A DNA stretch of 64,000 nt from Rossellomorea marisflavi (GTDB taxonomy: Bacteria; Bacillota; Bacilli; Bacillales; Bacillaceae_B): NCBI RefSeq assembly GCF_001274775.1, contig NZ_LGUE01000001.1, positions 652,334 to 716,333 of the forward strand. Reading direction: 5' to 3'. Within the stretch, counting starts at the first letter, position 1, and each line of letters starts with the position of its first letter. Under the pieces are notes generated by a model, which saw nothing but the letters and a program-made list of their open reading frames with translations, searched no databases and was not told the DNA's origin. Both the position numbers and the translations under genes were made by a program. Below are positions 43,515 through 52,405 of the stretch, in pieces.

Positions 43515-44579
43515 GTGCCTGTCATTTATTCAGTTGAAACGGCGATCCCCCCTCATCGGATCGATCAGGAGGATGCCTCCGTTTTCGCCAAACAGCTTTT
43601 TCAGGAAAGTTTCAAAGATATCGATCGACTACTGACCGTTTTCCAAAACGGGGAGATCAACAGCAGGTATTTTGTAAAGGATTTGGAGTGGTTCGGCACC
43701 CCACACTCCTTCGAAGAAAAAAATGAAGAATACATCAAGTTTGCTGTGCAATTGGGCAAAGATGCTGTAAGAAAAGCGCTTGAAACGATAGGAGGGGGGC
43801 CCGTGGAGGCGATATTCACCATCTCCACCTCTGGAATCGCCACCCCTTCCATCGAAGCGAGGATCATGAATGAGCTCGGTCTTGATCCACATATCAAACG
43901 GATTCCGATCTGGGGTCTTGGCTGCGCCGGCGGAGCGAGCGGCCTGGCAAGGGCCCATGAATATTGCCGTGCCTTTCCATCCTCGACGGTGCTCGTTCTA
44001 GCCGTCGAACTTTGCTCCCTCACCTTCCAGCACGGGGACCGTTCCAAAAGCAATTTGATCGGGACCTCTTTATTTGCCGACGGTATCGGATGTGCCGTTT
44101 TGTGCGGAGATGACAGTCCCCTTTTGCAAAAACGAGATAAGCCGCTCCCCCGGGTCATCTCGACTCGTTCGACCCTCCTGCGGGACTCTCTGGACGTCAT
44201 GGGGTGGGAAGTCAGGAATGATGGGCTGTATGTCGTATTTTCGAAGTCCATCCCAAATCTCGTAGAAACATGGCTGAGACCGAATGTGGAAGAGTTCCTC
44301 CGAAAAGAAGGAGTGGACCTTGCCGATATCCGGCAATTCGTGGCCCATCCCGGGGGGAAGAAAGTACTCGATGCGTATGAAAAATCACTCGGATTCCCCA
44401 AAACCATGATGGCCCCGTCCCTTGCTGTCCTGCAGGAATACGGAAATATGTCCTCCGCTACGATCCTGTATGTGATGAAGGAAATGCTGCATGCAGGTAA
44501 AGAAGGGGAGCATGGCCTTGCCATGGCACTTGGACCGGGATTCAGCTCCGAATTATTGTTGCTCAGGTGGGAGGGATGA
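43515..44579 (+). CDS. bcsA: Type III polyketide synthase (alkylpyrone synthase)
   Basis: This chalcone-synthase-like enzyme of 354 residues corresponds to B. subtilis BcsA/BpsA, which makes alkylpyrones from long-chain acyl-CoA and malonyl-CoA. The catalytic triad is present: C137 in GLGCAGGASG, the histidine in AHPGGKK and the asparagine in GNMSSATILY. I chose GTG 43515 (MPVIYSVETAIPP), aligned with B. subtilis MAFILSIGTSLPA; AAGGAG is at 43498-43503. Its end overlaps the methyltransferase ORF region, so the two genes form an operon. Confidence 0.92.
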   Translation: MPVIYSVETAIPPHRIDQEDASVFAKQLFQESFKDIDRLLTVFQNGEINSRYFVKDLEWFGTPHSFEEKNEEYIKFAVQLGKDAVRKALETIGGGPVEAIFTISTSGIATPSIEARIMNELGLDPHIKRIPIWGLGCAGGASGLARAHEYCRAFPSSTVLVLAVELCSLTFQHGDRSKSNLIGTSLFADGIGCAVLCGDDSPLLQKRDKPLPRVISTRSTLLRDSLDVMGWEVRNDGLYVVFSKSIPNLVETWLRPNVEEFLRKEGVDLADIRQFVAHPGGKKVLDAYEKSLGFPKTMMAPSLAVLQEYGNMSSATILYVMKEMLHAGKEGEHGLAMALGPGFSSELLLLRWEG

Positions 44580-44581
44580 AC

Positions 44582-45148
44582 ATGTTTGGCGTCATATTCA
44601 TGATCCTGATCCTCCAGAGGCTCGGGGAACTCCTCATCGCCCGTTCCAATGAAAAATGGATGAAGGAGCGGGGAGGTGTAGAATACGGACAAAATCACTA
44701 CAAATGGATGGTGGCCATGCATGCCGCTTTCTTTCTTGTCCTTCTCATGGAAGCATGGAGCATAGGATTCGAGTTGAATCCATATTGGATTCCTTTGTTC
44801 GCCCTATTCCTTGCTGTGCAGTGCGGGAGGGTGTGGGCCATCGTATCCCTTGGTCGCTACTGGAATACGAAGATCATCGTTTGCAAGGGTGCCCGTGTTG
44901 TAGCAAAAGGTCCATACCGCTTTTTCAAACATCCCAATTACCTGATCGTCACCCTGGAACTCATCCTCATCCCGCTGCTTTTCAATGCCTATCTCACAAT
45001 GGTGGTGTTCACCCTCCTCAATCAGTGGATGCTTTCTGTCAGGATTCCCGAAGAAGAACGGGCTTTACAGAATGAAACCGACTACTGCGACAAGCATGGA
45101 AGGACAAGGGGATACCCCGTTTTCAGAAAAAATAGCGATTCCTATTGA
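44582..45148 (+). CDS. ypbQ: Isoprenylcysteine-type carboxyl methyltransferase YpbQ
   Basis: This 188-residue membrane protein has about four to five helices and the ICMT-family C-terminal motif GPYRFFKHPNYL followed by EERAL. In B. subtilis the counterpart (BpsB) O-methylates the alkylpyrones made by the neighbouring polyketide synthase. ATG 44582 is 7 bases after GTGGGAGGG and aligns with the B. subtilis start. It follows bcsA immediately, and a Fur-like box overlaps its stop codon. Confidence 0.9.
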   Translation: MFGVIFMILILQRLGELLIARSNEKWMKERGGVEYGQNHYKWMVAMHAAFFLVLLMEAWSIGFELNPYWIPLFALFLAVQCGRVWAIVSLGRYWNTKIIVCKGARVVAKGPYRFFKHPNYLIVTLELILIPLLFNAYLTMVVFTLLNQWMLSVRIPEEERALQNETDYCDKHGRTRGYPVFRKNSDSY

Positions 45149-45196
45149 AAATGATTATCGTTTTTGATAAGATCTAATTGAAGATGATTCTCATTA
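45145..45196 (+). promoter_or_regulatory. Sigma-A promoter overlapped by two Fur-like boxes
   Basis: TTGAAA at 45145-45150 and TAAGAT at 45168-45173 are 17 bases apart. TGAAAATGATTATCG (45146-45160) differs from the Fur 7-1-7 consensus TGATAATNATTATCA at two bases, and TGAAGATGATTCTCA (45179-45193) at three. The first covers the -35 and spacer; the second lies over the transcription start. This predicts iron-dependent repression. Confidence 0.6.
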
Positions 45197-45210
45197 AGGA
45201 GTGGACGTAT

Positions 45211-45375
45211 ATGGTTTGGTTTCTTGTACTACTGACGGTGCTGGTTTACGGATTTGTGATGAAAAATGTATTATCCAACGTGATGAAAGCTGAAAAACCT
45301 CGTAAAACGGCATTGAAGTTCGAGAAGCGAACCGCCTCAAGGTCCAATCTCATTCCGAACGAAACGACCAGATAA
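45211..45375 (+). CDS. Small membrane protein behind Fur-like boxes
   Basis: This 54-residue protein has one N-terminal transmembrane helix (VWFLVLLTVLVYGFVM) and a basic cytoplasmic tail (KAEKPRKTALKFEKR). ATG 45211 follows AAGGAGTGG at 45196-45204. I do not recognise the family. The upstream Fur-like boxes suggest iron-regulated expression, and a terminator follows, so it is a single-gene unit. Confidence 0.68.
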   Translation: MVWFLVLLTVLVYGFVMKNVLSNVMKAEKPRKTALKFEKRTASRSNLIPNETTR

Positions 45376-45380
45376 CTTAC

Positions 45381-45408
45381 AAAACCATCCTGCAGGGGTG
45401 GTTTTTTT
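45381..45408 (+). terminator. Terminator after the small membrane protein gene
   Basis: AAAACCATCC pairs with GGGTGGTTTT (one GU pair) around a short loop, followed by a T-run. Confidence 0.78.
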
Positions 45409-45547
45409 ATGTAGAAAAGGAGCGGGCTCGGAGAAAAAGAAGGTTGGGTAAACCAAACACTTCAAGGGAGAATATCATAGAGAATATAACGGAAATGCGC
45501 TAAAATAGAAGCGTTACCATAACTCGGGTTGAAAAGAGGATTGTCCA

Positions 45548-48500
45548 ATGAATACAACGAAACGAACCATACATACATCCATGCAAACAATCGCTTCCCT
45601 CAGTGAGCGCTTCCGTTTGGCGGGCGACGAGGAACGGGTTGAGAAGGCTGAACGCTTGGCTGAAAAAATGTATGAGGAGGAGCTCATCCTTGCATTCTGC
45701 GGACATTTTTCCGCAGGGAAGTCCAGTATGATCAATCACCTTATTGGCGAGAGTGTCCTTCCCGCATCCCCCATACCCACCAGTGCCAACCTGGTAAAGG
45801 TGAAGAAAACGGATTCTGACTATGCCAAGATCTACTATCAGCATCAGCATCCTGTCTACATTCCTGCCCCGTATGATGAAGACAAGGTGAGGGAATGGTG
45901 CAAAGATCGTGATGTATATTCGGTTGAAATCGGCAGGTCGGATATGGATAAACATGTATCCATCCTTGATACTCCCGGTGTAGATAGCACGGATGATGCT
46001 CACCGTCTGTCAACGGAATCTGCCCTGCATCTGGCGGATGCTGTATTTTACGTGATGGATTACAACCATGTCCAATCACAAGTGAACTTTGAATTCACCA
46101 GGGAACTGAGCCTGCACGGAGTAAAGCAGTATCTTGTGATCAATCAGATCGACAAACATAATGAAAGGGAAATCTCTTTCGGGGATTTCAAGACGGCTGT
46201 GAAGGATGCGTTCCAATCGTGGGGAGTGGAGCCGGAAGGCATTTTCTATACGAGCCTCAGGAAACCGGATATGGAGGGGAATGACCTGCCTGAACTGGAG
46301 GAACTCGTTGAACGACAGGTTACGAATAGACAATCCCTTATCGAGGACTCCCTTCAAGCATCCCTCTCCCAATTGATCCATGAGCATGATGAATGGTATA
46401 AAACCAAACTTGACCATCTAAAGGAAGAAAGCGGACTTGAAGATAAAGAATGGGAAGATATGGACAGTGCGTTCACCCTGGAAAAAGAACTGATAGACCG
46501 ATTATTGGCCAGGACCGGAATAAGGAATACATTCGAAGAGGAGCGGGCCGATATCCTTAAGAATGCGTATCTCATGCCCTTTGAAACGAGGGAATTAGCG
46601 GAACGGTTTCTTGAAAGTCGTCAAAAAGGCTTCAAAGTAGGCTTCCTCTTCACGGGTCAGAAAACCGAAGAAGAGAAGGAATTGAGGCTGGACGCCTTCC
46701 TCTCCGATCTCAATGGCAGAATCGACTCACAGCTTCAGTGGCATATCAGGACCCTTGGGAAAAAATTAGTGAAAAGTGCCGGTCTTTCCGGACAATTCAT
46801 TGAGAGATGGGACGAATTGTCTCTTGAAGTCGATTCAGCTTTCATCACGGACGTTATCCGCGAGGGGGCAGGATTGAATGGGGATTATGTCCTTCAATAC
46901 TGCAATGAACTGGCAGAAGAGATCAAGAAGAGGTGCCGGTTGGAAACCAACGACCTTATGACAGAAATGACAGAAGAGGTAAACACGGCATTTGCAGATG
47001 AAAATGAGCGTATGGAAGAAGAACTTCGGACTGTGCAGGAAAAAACGGCTGTGTTTTTGAAATGGAACCAGATCGAAGAAGAGCGATTGGAGCAGGCCAC
47101 CCGCATCCGTAAAGGAACGGGAGACCCGACCGTTTTGGAGGAGATCATGTCATCCTGGCTGAAGAAGTGGGACATCAGACATACCCATTACCGCAGTCAG
47201 GAAGATCTTGAAAAACCTTCGGCCACAACCACGGAGGAGATTCACTCGGAGGCCCCCGAGCTTCTCAAAGAATCGCCTGACCGTATAACCAGGGAAGAAG
47301 CCGCCAGAAAGCTGACTGTCCTTGAAGAAGTTTTCACCAAGTATGAAGGATTCCGGAGAACCGCGGGTTACCTTAGAGGGAAACGGGAGCGCATCTCCAA
47401 TCAATCATTTACAATCGCCTTGTTCGGGGCATTCAGCGCAGGCAAATCTTCCTTTGCCAATGCACTCCTCGGACGATCGGTTTTGCCTGTAAGTCCGAAT
47501 CCCACCACGGCTTCGATCAATAGGATCTGTCCGGTATCGGATCATCACGTGCATGAGACCGCCGATATTCATTTCAAATCACCCCAGCAGATGCTAGGTG
47601 ACCTGAATCACTCTCTATCCCATTTCGGTGAAAAGGCGGATTCCTTGGAGTCGGTTTACTCGTTGATTCCATCGATCCTTCAGTCGAAGGATCGAGAAAA
47701 TGTCCATTGGTCCTTCCTGTCGGCATTCCACTCAGGTTATGAAAAGCTTGCAGCGGATCTAGGCTCTGTCAAACGAGTACCAATCGACGAGTACCGCACA
47801 TACGTAGCCAATGAATCACGCTCATGTTTCGTGGAGAGCATTGATCTTTATTATGATTGTCCCCTTACACGTCAGGGGATTACCCTTGTGGATACGCCGG
47901 GTGCCGATTCCATCAATGCACGTCATACAGGAGTGGCGTTCGAGTACATCAAGAATGCGGATGCCGTCCTTTTCGTTACGTATTACAATCACGCTTTTGC
48001 CAAGGCAGATAGGGAATTCCTCATACAGCTTGGAAGGGTGAAGGATTCCTTTGAGCTTGATAAAATGTTCTTCATCGTGAATGCCATCGACCTTGCCGCA
48101 AACGAAGGAGAAAAAGATGAGGTCCTCGGCTACGTGGAGTCCCAGCTCCTGCAGTACGGCATCCGTTTCCCTCGCATTTACGGTGTCTCCTCCCTTCAGG
48201 CCATGGAGGAAGAAGCGGCCTCGGGAATGATCCCGTTCAGGGAGGCATTCCACTCCTTCATAGAAGAGGAACTCGTACAGATGAGTATCGATGCCGCCAT
48301 CCACGAATGGGAAAGGGGCTACAACCGATTCCGTCAGTGGGTGGGATTCGCCTCAACGGATCAGGCATCCAAGGAAAGTCGCAGGGAGCAACTTTTGGAA
48401 ACGAAAGAGGGTGTCCTGCGCATGTTGAATGGGGAAACACCAGCCCCTCTACTCACCGAAATGCGTCAAGAACTTTCCGAGCTCCTACACTATGTGAAGC

Positions 48501-49129
48501 AAAGGGTGTTTTACAGGCTCCCCGATTTCTTCAAGGAAGCCTTCCATCCAGGGAAATTTCCTTCAAATGGGAACCCCGGCGAAGCCATCTCTGCCGGATC
48601 AGAAGAGTTGAAGCAGAGCATATCCTATGATTTTACACAGGAAATGAGGGCGACCTCACTCCGGATCGAGCGATTCATCGACCGGGCATTGAAAGGGAAG
48701 ATGGAGGAGTTGGAAAGGCGGATCAAAGCAATGGAATCAGAGCTTTACCTAGCTCAGCCTGATTTTGACGACCGGCCGTCTATCGAATTTACCGAAGGGC
48801 TTCAGGAAGCAGATGTGGAGAGTGCGTTCCACTCGTTTAAAAATGCCAAGCACTTCTTTGAAGGTGGAGGGAAGAAAGAAATACAGGCAAGAGTGGAAAA
48901 ATCCCTTTCGTCTCCTGCAGATGCCTATCTTTCAACAGAAGAAACACGCCTATCAACGTGGGCTGAATCCCTACTGGAAAGGGACCATGAAAAGCTGATG
49001 GTCGATTCCAAGGAACAGTTATCAGAGCAGCTCGACGCGCTCATCAACGTGACGACCCAAGTGCTGGACCTTGAAAGTCTGGCATCGGATCTTGCACGTC
49101 TGGAGGATGTGAAGAATGCCGAAGCCTAA
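45548..49129 (+). CDS. dynA: Dynamin-like GTPase DynA (fused tandem)
   Basis: DynA (YpbR) is a bacterial dynamin made of two fused dynamin-like units, and it tethers and fuses membranes under stress and phage attack. The first GTPase has P-loop GHFSAGKSS at residues 52-60 and LDTPGVDS near 138; the second has GAFSAGKSS near residue 627 and VDTPGADS near 780. Long helical stalk regions follow each. The length of 1193 residues is that of B. subtilis DynA. It is followed at once by an overlapping small gene. Confidence 0.95.
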   Translation: MNTTKRTIHTSMQTIASLSERFRLAGDEERVEKAERLAEKMYEEELILAFCGHFSAGKSSMINHLIGESVLPASPIPTSANLVKVKKTDSDYAKIYYQHQHPVYIPAPYDEDKVREWCKDRDVYSVEIGRSDMDKHVSILDTPGVDSTDDAHRLSTESALHLADAVFYVMDYNHVQSQVNFEFTRELSLHGVKQYLVINQIDKHNEREISFGDFKTAVKDAFQSWGVEPEGIFYTSLRKPDMEGNDLPELEELVERQVTNRQSLIEDSLQASLSQLIHEHDEWYKTKLDHLKEESGLEDKEWEDMDSAFTLEKELIDRLLARTGIRNTFEEERADILKNAYLMPFETRELAERFLESRQKGFKVGFLFTGQKTEEEKELRLDAFLSDLNGRIDSQLQWHIRTLGKKLVKSAGLSGQFIERWDELSLEVDSAFITDVIREGAGLNGDYVLQYCNELAEEIKKRCRLETNDLMTEMTEEVNTAFADENERMEEELRTVQEKTAVFLKWNQIEEERLEQATRIRKGTGDPTVLEEIMSSWLKKWDIRHTHYRSQEDLEKPSATTTEEIHSEAPELLKESPDRITREEAARKLTVLEEVFTKYEGFRRTAGYLRGKRERISNQSFTIALFGAFSAGKSSFANALLGRSVLPVSPNPTTASINRICPVSDHHVHETADIHFKSPQQMLGDLNHSLSHFGEKADSLESVYSLIPSILQSKDRENVHWSFLSAFHSGYEKLAADLGSVKRVPIDEYRTYVANESRSCFVESIDLYYDCPLTRQGITLVDTPGADSINARHTGVAFEYIKNADAVLFVTYYNHAFAKADREFLIQLGRVKDSFELDKMFFIVNAIDLAANEGEKDEVLGYVESQLLQYGIRFPRIYGVSSLQAMEEEAASGMIPFREAFHSFIEEELVQMSIDAAIHEWERGYNRFRQWVGFASTDQASKESRREQLLETKEGVLRMLNGETPAPLLTEMRQELSELLHYVKQRVFYRLPDFFKEAFHPGKFPSNGNPGEAISAGSEELKQSISYDFTQEMRATSLRIERFIDRALKGKMEELERRIKAMESELYLAQPDFDDRPSIEFTEGLQEADVESAFHSFKNAKHFFEGGGKKEIQARVEKSLSSPADAYLSTEETRLSTWAESLLERDHEKLMVDSKEQLSEQLDALINVTTQVLDLESLASDLARLEDVKNAEA

Positions 49130-49304
49130 TCCTTTCCACGTCTGTGCCACCTGCATCCATTTCCGTGCTTACAAAGAGCCCGGAGGAACGCGCTACATGT
49201 GTGCACGTCTCGGCTTCGATACCCAGCCATCCTACCGGTTCGACTGCTGGGTACCTAAAGATCAGGTTGTGAAATTAATGGAAAAGAGAGGGTGGAAATC
49301 ATGA
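49116..49304 (+). CDS. Small cysteine-rich protein downstream of dynA
   Basis: This 62-residue protein has CATC near residue 10, then single cysteines in YMCARLG and FDCWVP, so four cysteines could bind a metal. The ATG overlaps the end of dynA by 14 bases, and its own stop overlaps the start of the rhodanese gene, so translation of the three is coupled. The family is not recognised with confidence. Confidence 0.7.
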   Translation: MPKPNPFHVCATCIHFRAYKEPGGTRYMCARLGFDTQPSYRFDCWVPKDQVVKLMEKRGWKS

Positions 49305-50143
49305 ACTTCATCAAAAGCTGTGAGTGGGTCTACGAACGCTTAGGGGATCCGTCACTCGCTGTGATCGATTGTCAAGCAGTCCTATCCACCGGTGAAGGAT
49401 CAAGTCTTTATAATGAAGAACATATACCGGGAGCCGTCCACTTCGACCTTGGTCAGGATCTTAGCGGTCCAGTCCAAGAACACGGTGGACGTCACCCGCT
49501 GCCCGATTTAGCTGTTTTCGTGGATAAAGTCGGAAAAGCCGGCATCCATCAAGATTCGACCATCGTCCTCTATGATGGCGGAGACGCTGCCCCTGCTGCA
49601 AGGGGCTGGTGGCTGTTCCGCTTTATCGGTCATGAAAAGGTCTATGTAATGGATGGTGGTCTGAAGGAATGGAGGAAAAAGGGCTTCCCTATCACAAAAG
49701 AAGTTCCTGACCCTGTGGAAAGACAGTATCACCCCACACTGAAAACGGACATGTTGGCAGGAGTAGAGGAAGTGAGGTCCATTGCACGTGGAGAGAGTGA
49801 AGTGGCCCTCATCGATTCAAGGAGCAGTGAGAGATATCGCGGAGAGGAAGAACCACTCGACCGTGTAGCGGGTCATATCCCCGGTGCCGTCAATTTTCCA
49901 TGGCTGGATGCACTCCAAGATGGAAGATACCTTGATCTGGAATTCCAGGAACATCGGTACGCCGGTTTGGACAAAAAACAGCGGGTCATCGTTTATTGCG
50001 GTTCAGGAATTACGGCCACCCCGAATATCATCTCTATGCTCGAATCAGGGTTTGAAGATGTCAGACTGTATGCGGGAAGCTACAGCGACTGGGTTTCCTA
50101 CCCTGAACACATAGTGGCGAATCCGGGTATTTCCAACCAGTAA
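49301..50143 (+). CDS. Two-domain rhodanese sulfurtransferase
   Basis: This 280-residue protein has two rhodanese domains, as in thiosulfate/3-mercaptopyruvate sulfurtransferases. The active-site loop of the second domain is YCGSGITAT with the persulfide cysteine C233; CGSGxTA favours the mercaptopyruvate type. The first domain has the usual inactive fold. ATG 49301 overlaps the preceding stop; GTG 49292 is an alternative. GAGAGGGTGG lies upstream. Confidence 0.9.
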   Translation: MNFIKSCEWVYERLGDPSLAVIDCQAVLSTGEGSSLYNEEHIPGAVHFDLGQDLSGPVQEHGGRHPLPDLAVFVDKVGKAGIHQDSTIVLYDGGDAAPAARGWWLFRFIGHEKVYVMDGGLKEWRKKGFPITKEVPDPVERQYHPTLKTDMLAGVEEVRSIARGESEVALIDSRSSERYRGEEEPLDRVAGHIPGAVNFPWLDALQDGRYLDLEFQEHRYAGLDKKQRVIVYCGSGITATPNIISMLESGFEDVRLYAGSYSDWVSYPEHIVANPGISNQ

Positions 50144-50199
50144 GCCGTATATCTATGGTATACTGTAATCATCGAATTTGATGAAAAGTGGTGTTCAGT

Positions 50200-51102
50200 T
50201 TGGAATCAAGACAAGAGCATATATTACTTGTGGACGGAATGGCGCTTTTATTCCGTTCCTTTTTTGCAACGGCCGTCAGCGGTCAGTTCATGGTGAATTC
50301 TCAGGGGTTGCCGACAAACGGCGTCCAGGGATTCATGAAGCATCTCTTCATGGCAGCGGAGCACGCGGATCCAACGCATATTATCATCTGTTGGGACATG
50401 GGGAGTAAAACGTTCAGGAATGAAGTGTATCAAGACTATAAATCGAATCGGAATGCCCCGCCGGTGGAGCTCATTCCCCAGTTTGATCTCGCCAAAGAGG
50501 TCGCAGGTCGATTCAACTTGTCGAATGTAGGTGTTTCAGGTTATGAAGCAGATGACTGCATCGGGACCCTTGCAAAGGAATACAAGGGTGAGCGGAAAGT
50601 TTCGGTTGTCAGCGGTGATCAGGACCTCCTGCAGCTACTCGATGAAGGCATTGAAATCATGCTCCTACAAAAAGGGTTCGGCAACTACAAAACGTATACG
50701 AAGAACGGGTTTGTAGAAGAAAAAGGCATCACACCCGAACAATTCATCGATGTTAAGGCCCTCATGGGTGACACAAGTGACGGGTATCCTGGAGTCAAGG
50801 GAATCGGGGAAAAGACGGCCATGAAACTCATTCAGGAGCACGGGGATATCGAGGGCATCCTTCAAAACCTGTCTTCCTTGACGCCTTCCCAAAAGAAAAA
50901 AATCGAAGCCGACCTGGATATGCTCCATCTCTCAAGGAAACTGGCTGAAATTCACTGTCAGGTTCCCCTGGATGTGAAGCTTTCAGAGTGTGTGTGGAAT
51001 CAAGTATCATCGGAACATCTTGATGTAGTAGAGGAAATGGAGCTGAAGGTGCTCAGAAGGTACCTCCTCGGTTCCAATGTCATGCTCCCTATCTCCGGAT
51101 GA
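50200..51102 (+). CDS. ypcP: 5'-3' exonuclease YpcP (FEN-like)
   Basis: YpcP is a stand-alone homologue of the polymerase I 5' nuclease domain. It removes RNA primers and flaps during lagging-strand synthesis and repair. The metal-binding acids lie in LLVDGMALLFR, GYEADDCIGT and VVSGDQDLLQLL, and the helix-hairpin-helix is GVKGIGEKTAMKL. No ATG is well placed; TTG 50200 (ESRQEHILLVDG) aligns with the B. subtilis start, with GTG 50188 as an alternative. About 300 residues. Confidence 0.9.
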   Translation: MESRQEHILLVDGMALLFRSFFATAVSGQFMVNSQGLPTNGVQGFMKHLFMAAEHADPTHIIICWDMGSKTFRNEVYQDYKSNRNAPPVELIPQFDLAKEVAGRFNLSNVGVSGYEADDCIGTLAKEYKGERKVSVVSGDQDLLQLLDEGIEIMLLQKGFGNYKTYTKNGFVEEKGITPEQFIDVKALMGDTSDGYPGVKGIGEKTAMKLIQEHGDIEGILQNLSSLTPSQKKKIEADLDMLHLSRKLAEIHCQVPLDVKLSECVWNQVSSEHLDVVEEMELKVLRRYLLGSNVMLPISG

Positions 51103-51150
51103 AAGGAAACCCTCCTTCAGGGCACACTATCCTCATAGGAGGGGATGGGC

Positions 51151-51621
51151 ATGAATAAGGGAATACTCACGGCATTAGTAAGCATCATCGTGGCACAAGG
51201 CCTCAAGATTCCGCTTCATTACGTGAAATCAGGCAAATGGAAGGGCGGGTTGTTCTTCCAGACCGGCGGGATGCCGAGCTCCCATAGCGCCGGGGTCGCA
51301 TCTCTTGCAACCTTCATTGCCCTGAAGAGAGGATTCAGGACGATGGATTTTGCCCTGGCATTCATTTTTGGCATCATCGTCATGTATGATGCCCAGGGGA
51401 TCAGGAGACAGACGGGTGAACTCACGTTAAAGGTGAACAGCTTGAATGACCTGGTCCAGAAAGCAAATGAACAAGAAGGGGTCCCATTTGAAGAGAAGCA
51501 GCCAAAACGCTTGAAGGAGATGCTCGGGCATCGTCCGGAAGAAGTGGTAGGCGGTGCGGTCCTCGGAGTGATCACAGGGCTGATCTCCCATAGGACCTGG
51601 GGAAATCGTAAAAGCAGATAA
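51151..51621 (+). CDS. Divergent PAP2-family membrane protein (DUF212)
   Basis: This 156-residue membrane protein has the YuiD/DUF212 pattern: GGMPSSHSAGVASLAT, a second helix with MYDAQGIRRQTGE, and a C-terminal LGHRPEEVVGGAVLG. These echo the PAP2 phosphatase motifs (SHSA as the catalytic histidine region). The substrate is unknown. ATG 51151 is spaced 8 bases from AGGAGGGG; ATG 51145 is too close. Confidence 0.85.
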   Translation: MNKGILTALVSIIVAQGLKIPLHYVKSGKWKGGLFFQTGGMPSSHSAGVASLATFIALKRGFRTMDFALAFIFGIIVMYDAQGIRRQTGELTLKVNSLNDLVQKANEQEGVPFEEKQPKRLKEMLGHRPEEVVGGAVLGVITGLISHRTWGNRKSR

Positions 51622-51645
51622 CGCTTCAGTAGGGTGAGGGGAAAC

Positions 51646-51912
51646 GTGAAAATAACAACAGAGGAATTTCTGATTGATCTGGAAAGCAGGGGATTTAAAT
51701 TTCAAGAAGATGCCATCGGTTTCATATACTTCGGTAAACAATATACCGGTGCACCTGATGAAGTTGTCAACAGCGCCATCGAAATCACCCTGAAGGCCCA
51801 GAAGGCATTTGACAGCAGCTTTTATATGTCCATACTTGAAAGGCTCCATACGCAGAGGATTTCCTCCAGGAAAGAAGCGCTGAAGTGGATGGATGCCCAA
51901 GGACTTGCATAA
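51646..51912 (+). CDS. Uncharacterised 88-residue protein
   Basis: This is a soluble alpha/beta protein beginning MKITTEEFLIDLESRGF. GTG 51646 follows GAGGGG at a 5-base spacing; GTG 51634 overlaps that site and is less likely. I do not recognise the family. It follows the DUF212 gene by 24 bases and may share its transcript, and it ends at a terminator shared with the RNase H-like gene on the other strand. Confidence 0.72.
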   Translation: MKITTEEFLIDLESRGFKFQEDAIGFIYFGKQYTGAPDEVVNSAIEITLKAQKAFDSSFYMSILERLHTQRISSRKEALKWMDAQGLA

Positions 51913-51946
51913 GAAAAAGGAAGGCCGAGTGGCTTCCTTTTTCTTT
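51912..51946. terminator. Bidirectional terminator before ypdQ
   Basis: AGAAAAAGGAAG at 51912-51923 pairs perfectly with 51933-51944 and lies between convergent genes. Confidence 0.8.
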
Positions 51947-52332
51947 TAGTTCAAATGGATGGCTTTTCGTGCGAGCTCATCGGCTGCCTTATTTTCCTTG
52001 CTTGGAATCCATTTGCAGAAGAAGAGATCCAGCTTATCGATTTCTTCAAGGATGGCTGCAAGGATCGGTTTGTATTCGGAATGACGGACAAAGCGTTTTT
52101 CAATCGCATGGATCACGGCTTGTGAATCACTGCGAAGCCATACGATGTCCGGCTTTTCACCCGTACAATACTCGAGCGCTTTCAGGCAGGCGGTGAACTC
52201 GGCCGAGTGGTTATCCATCGTGCCAAGGGGTAAAGAAAAAGTGGTGATCTTGCCATTTTCTTTAATGAAGATACCTGCACCGCTCGGCCCGGGGTTGCCT
52301 GCGCTCGCACCATCGATGTTTAACTCGATCAT
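51946..52332 (-). CDS. ypdQ: RNase HI-like protein YpdQ
   Basis: This 128-residue protein is a compact RNase HI domain. All four acidic positions are present: D in NIDGASAGNPG, E in NHSAEFTACL, D in LRSDSQAVIHA and D in ENKAADELARKA. It is reverse-stranded and divergent from ypeP, as in B. subtilis. ATG 52332 is 9 bases after GGAGGAGG; a second ATG two codons upstream is too close. Enzyme activity is not assured, since some Bacillus homologues have been reported inactive. Confidence 0.87.
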   Translation of the reverse strand: MIELNIDGASAGNPGPSGAGIFIKENGKITTFSLPLGTMDNHSAEFTACLKALEYCTGEKPDIVWLRSDSQAVIHAIEKRFVRHSEYKPILAAILEEIDKLDLFFCKWIPSKENKAADELARKAIHLN

Positions 52333-52405
52333 ATGCATTCACCTCCTCCCTACCTTATATCAGGGCAAGGACGGAGTCAATCACCTAACCAAGGAGTGTT
52401 GAAAC

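Noticed and set aside
43601-44722. 373-codon open frame antisense to bcsA
   Set aside because: The bcsA frame has intact catalytic residues across the same bases; the antisense product is Ser/Pro/Arg-rich with no motif.
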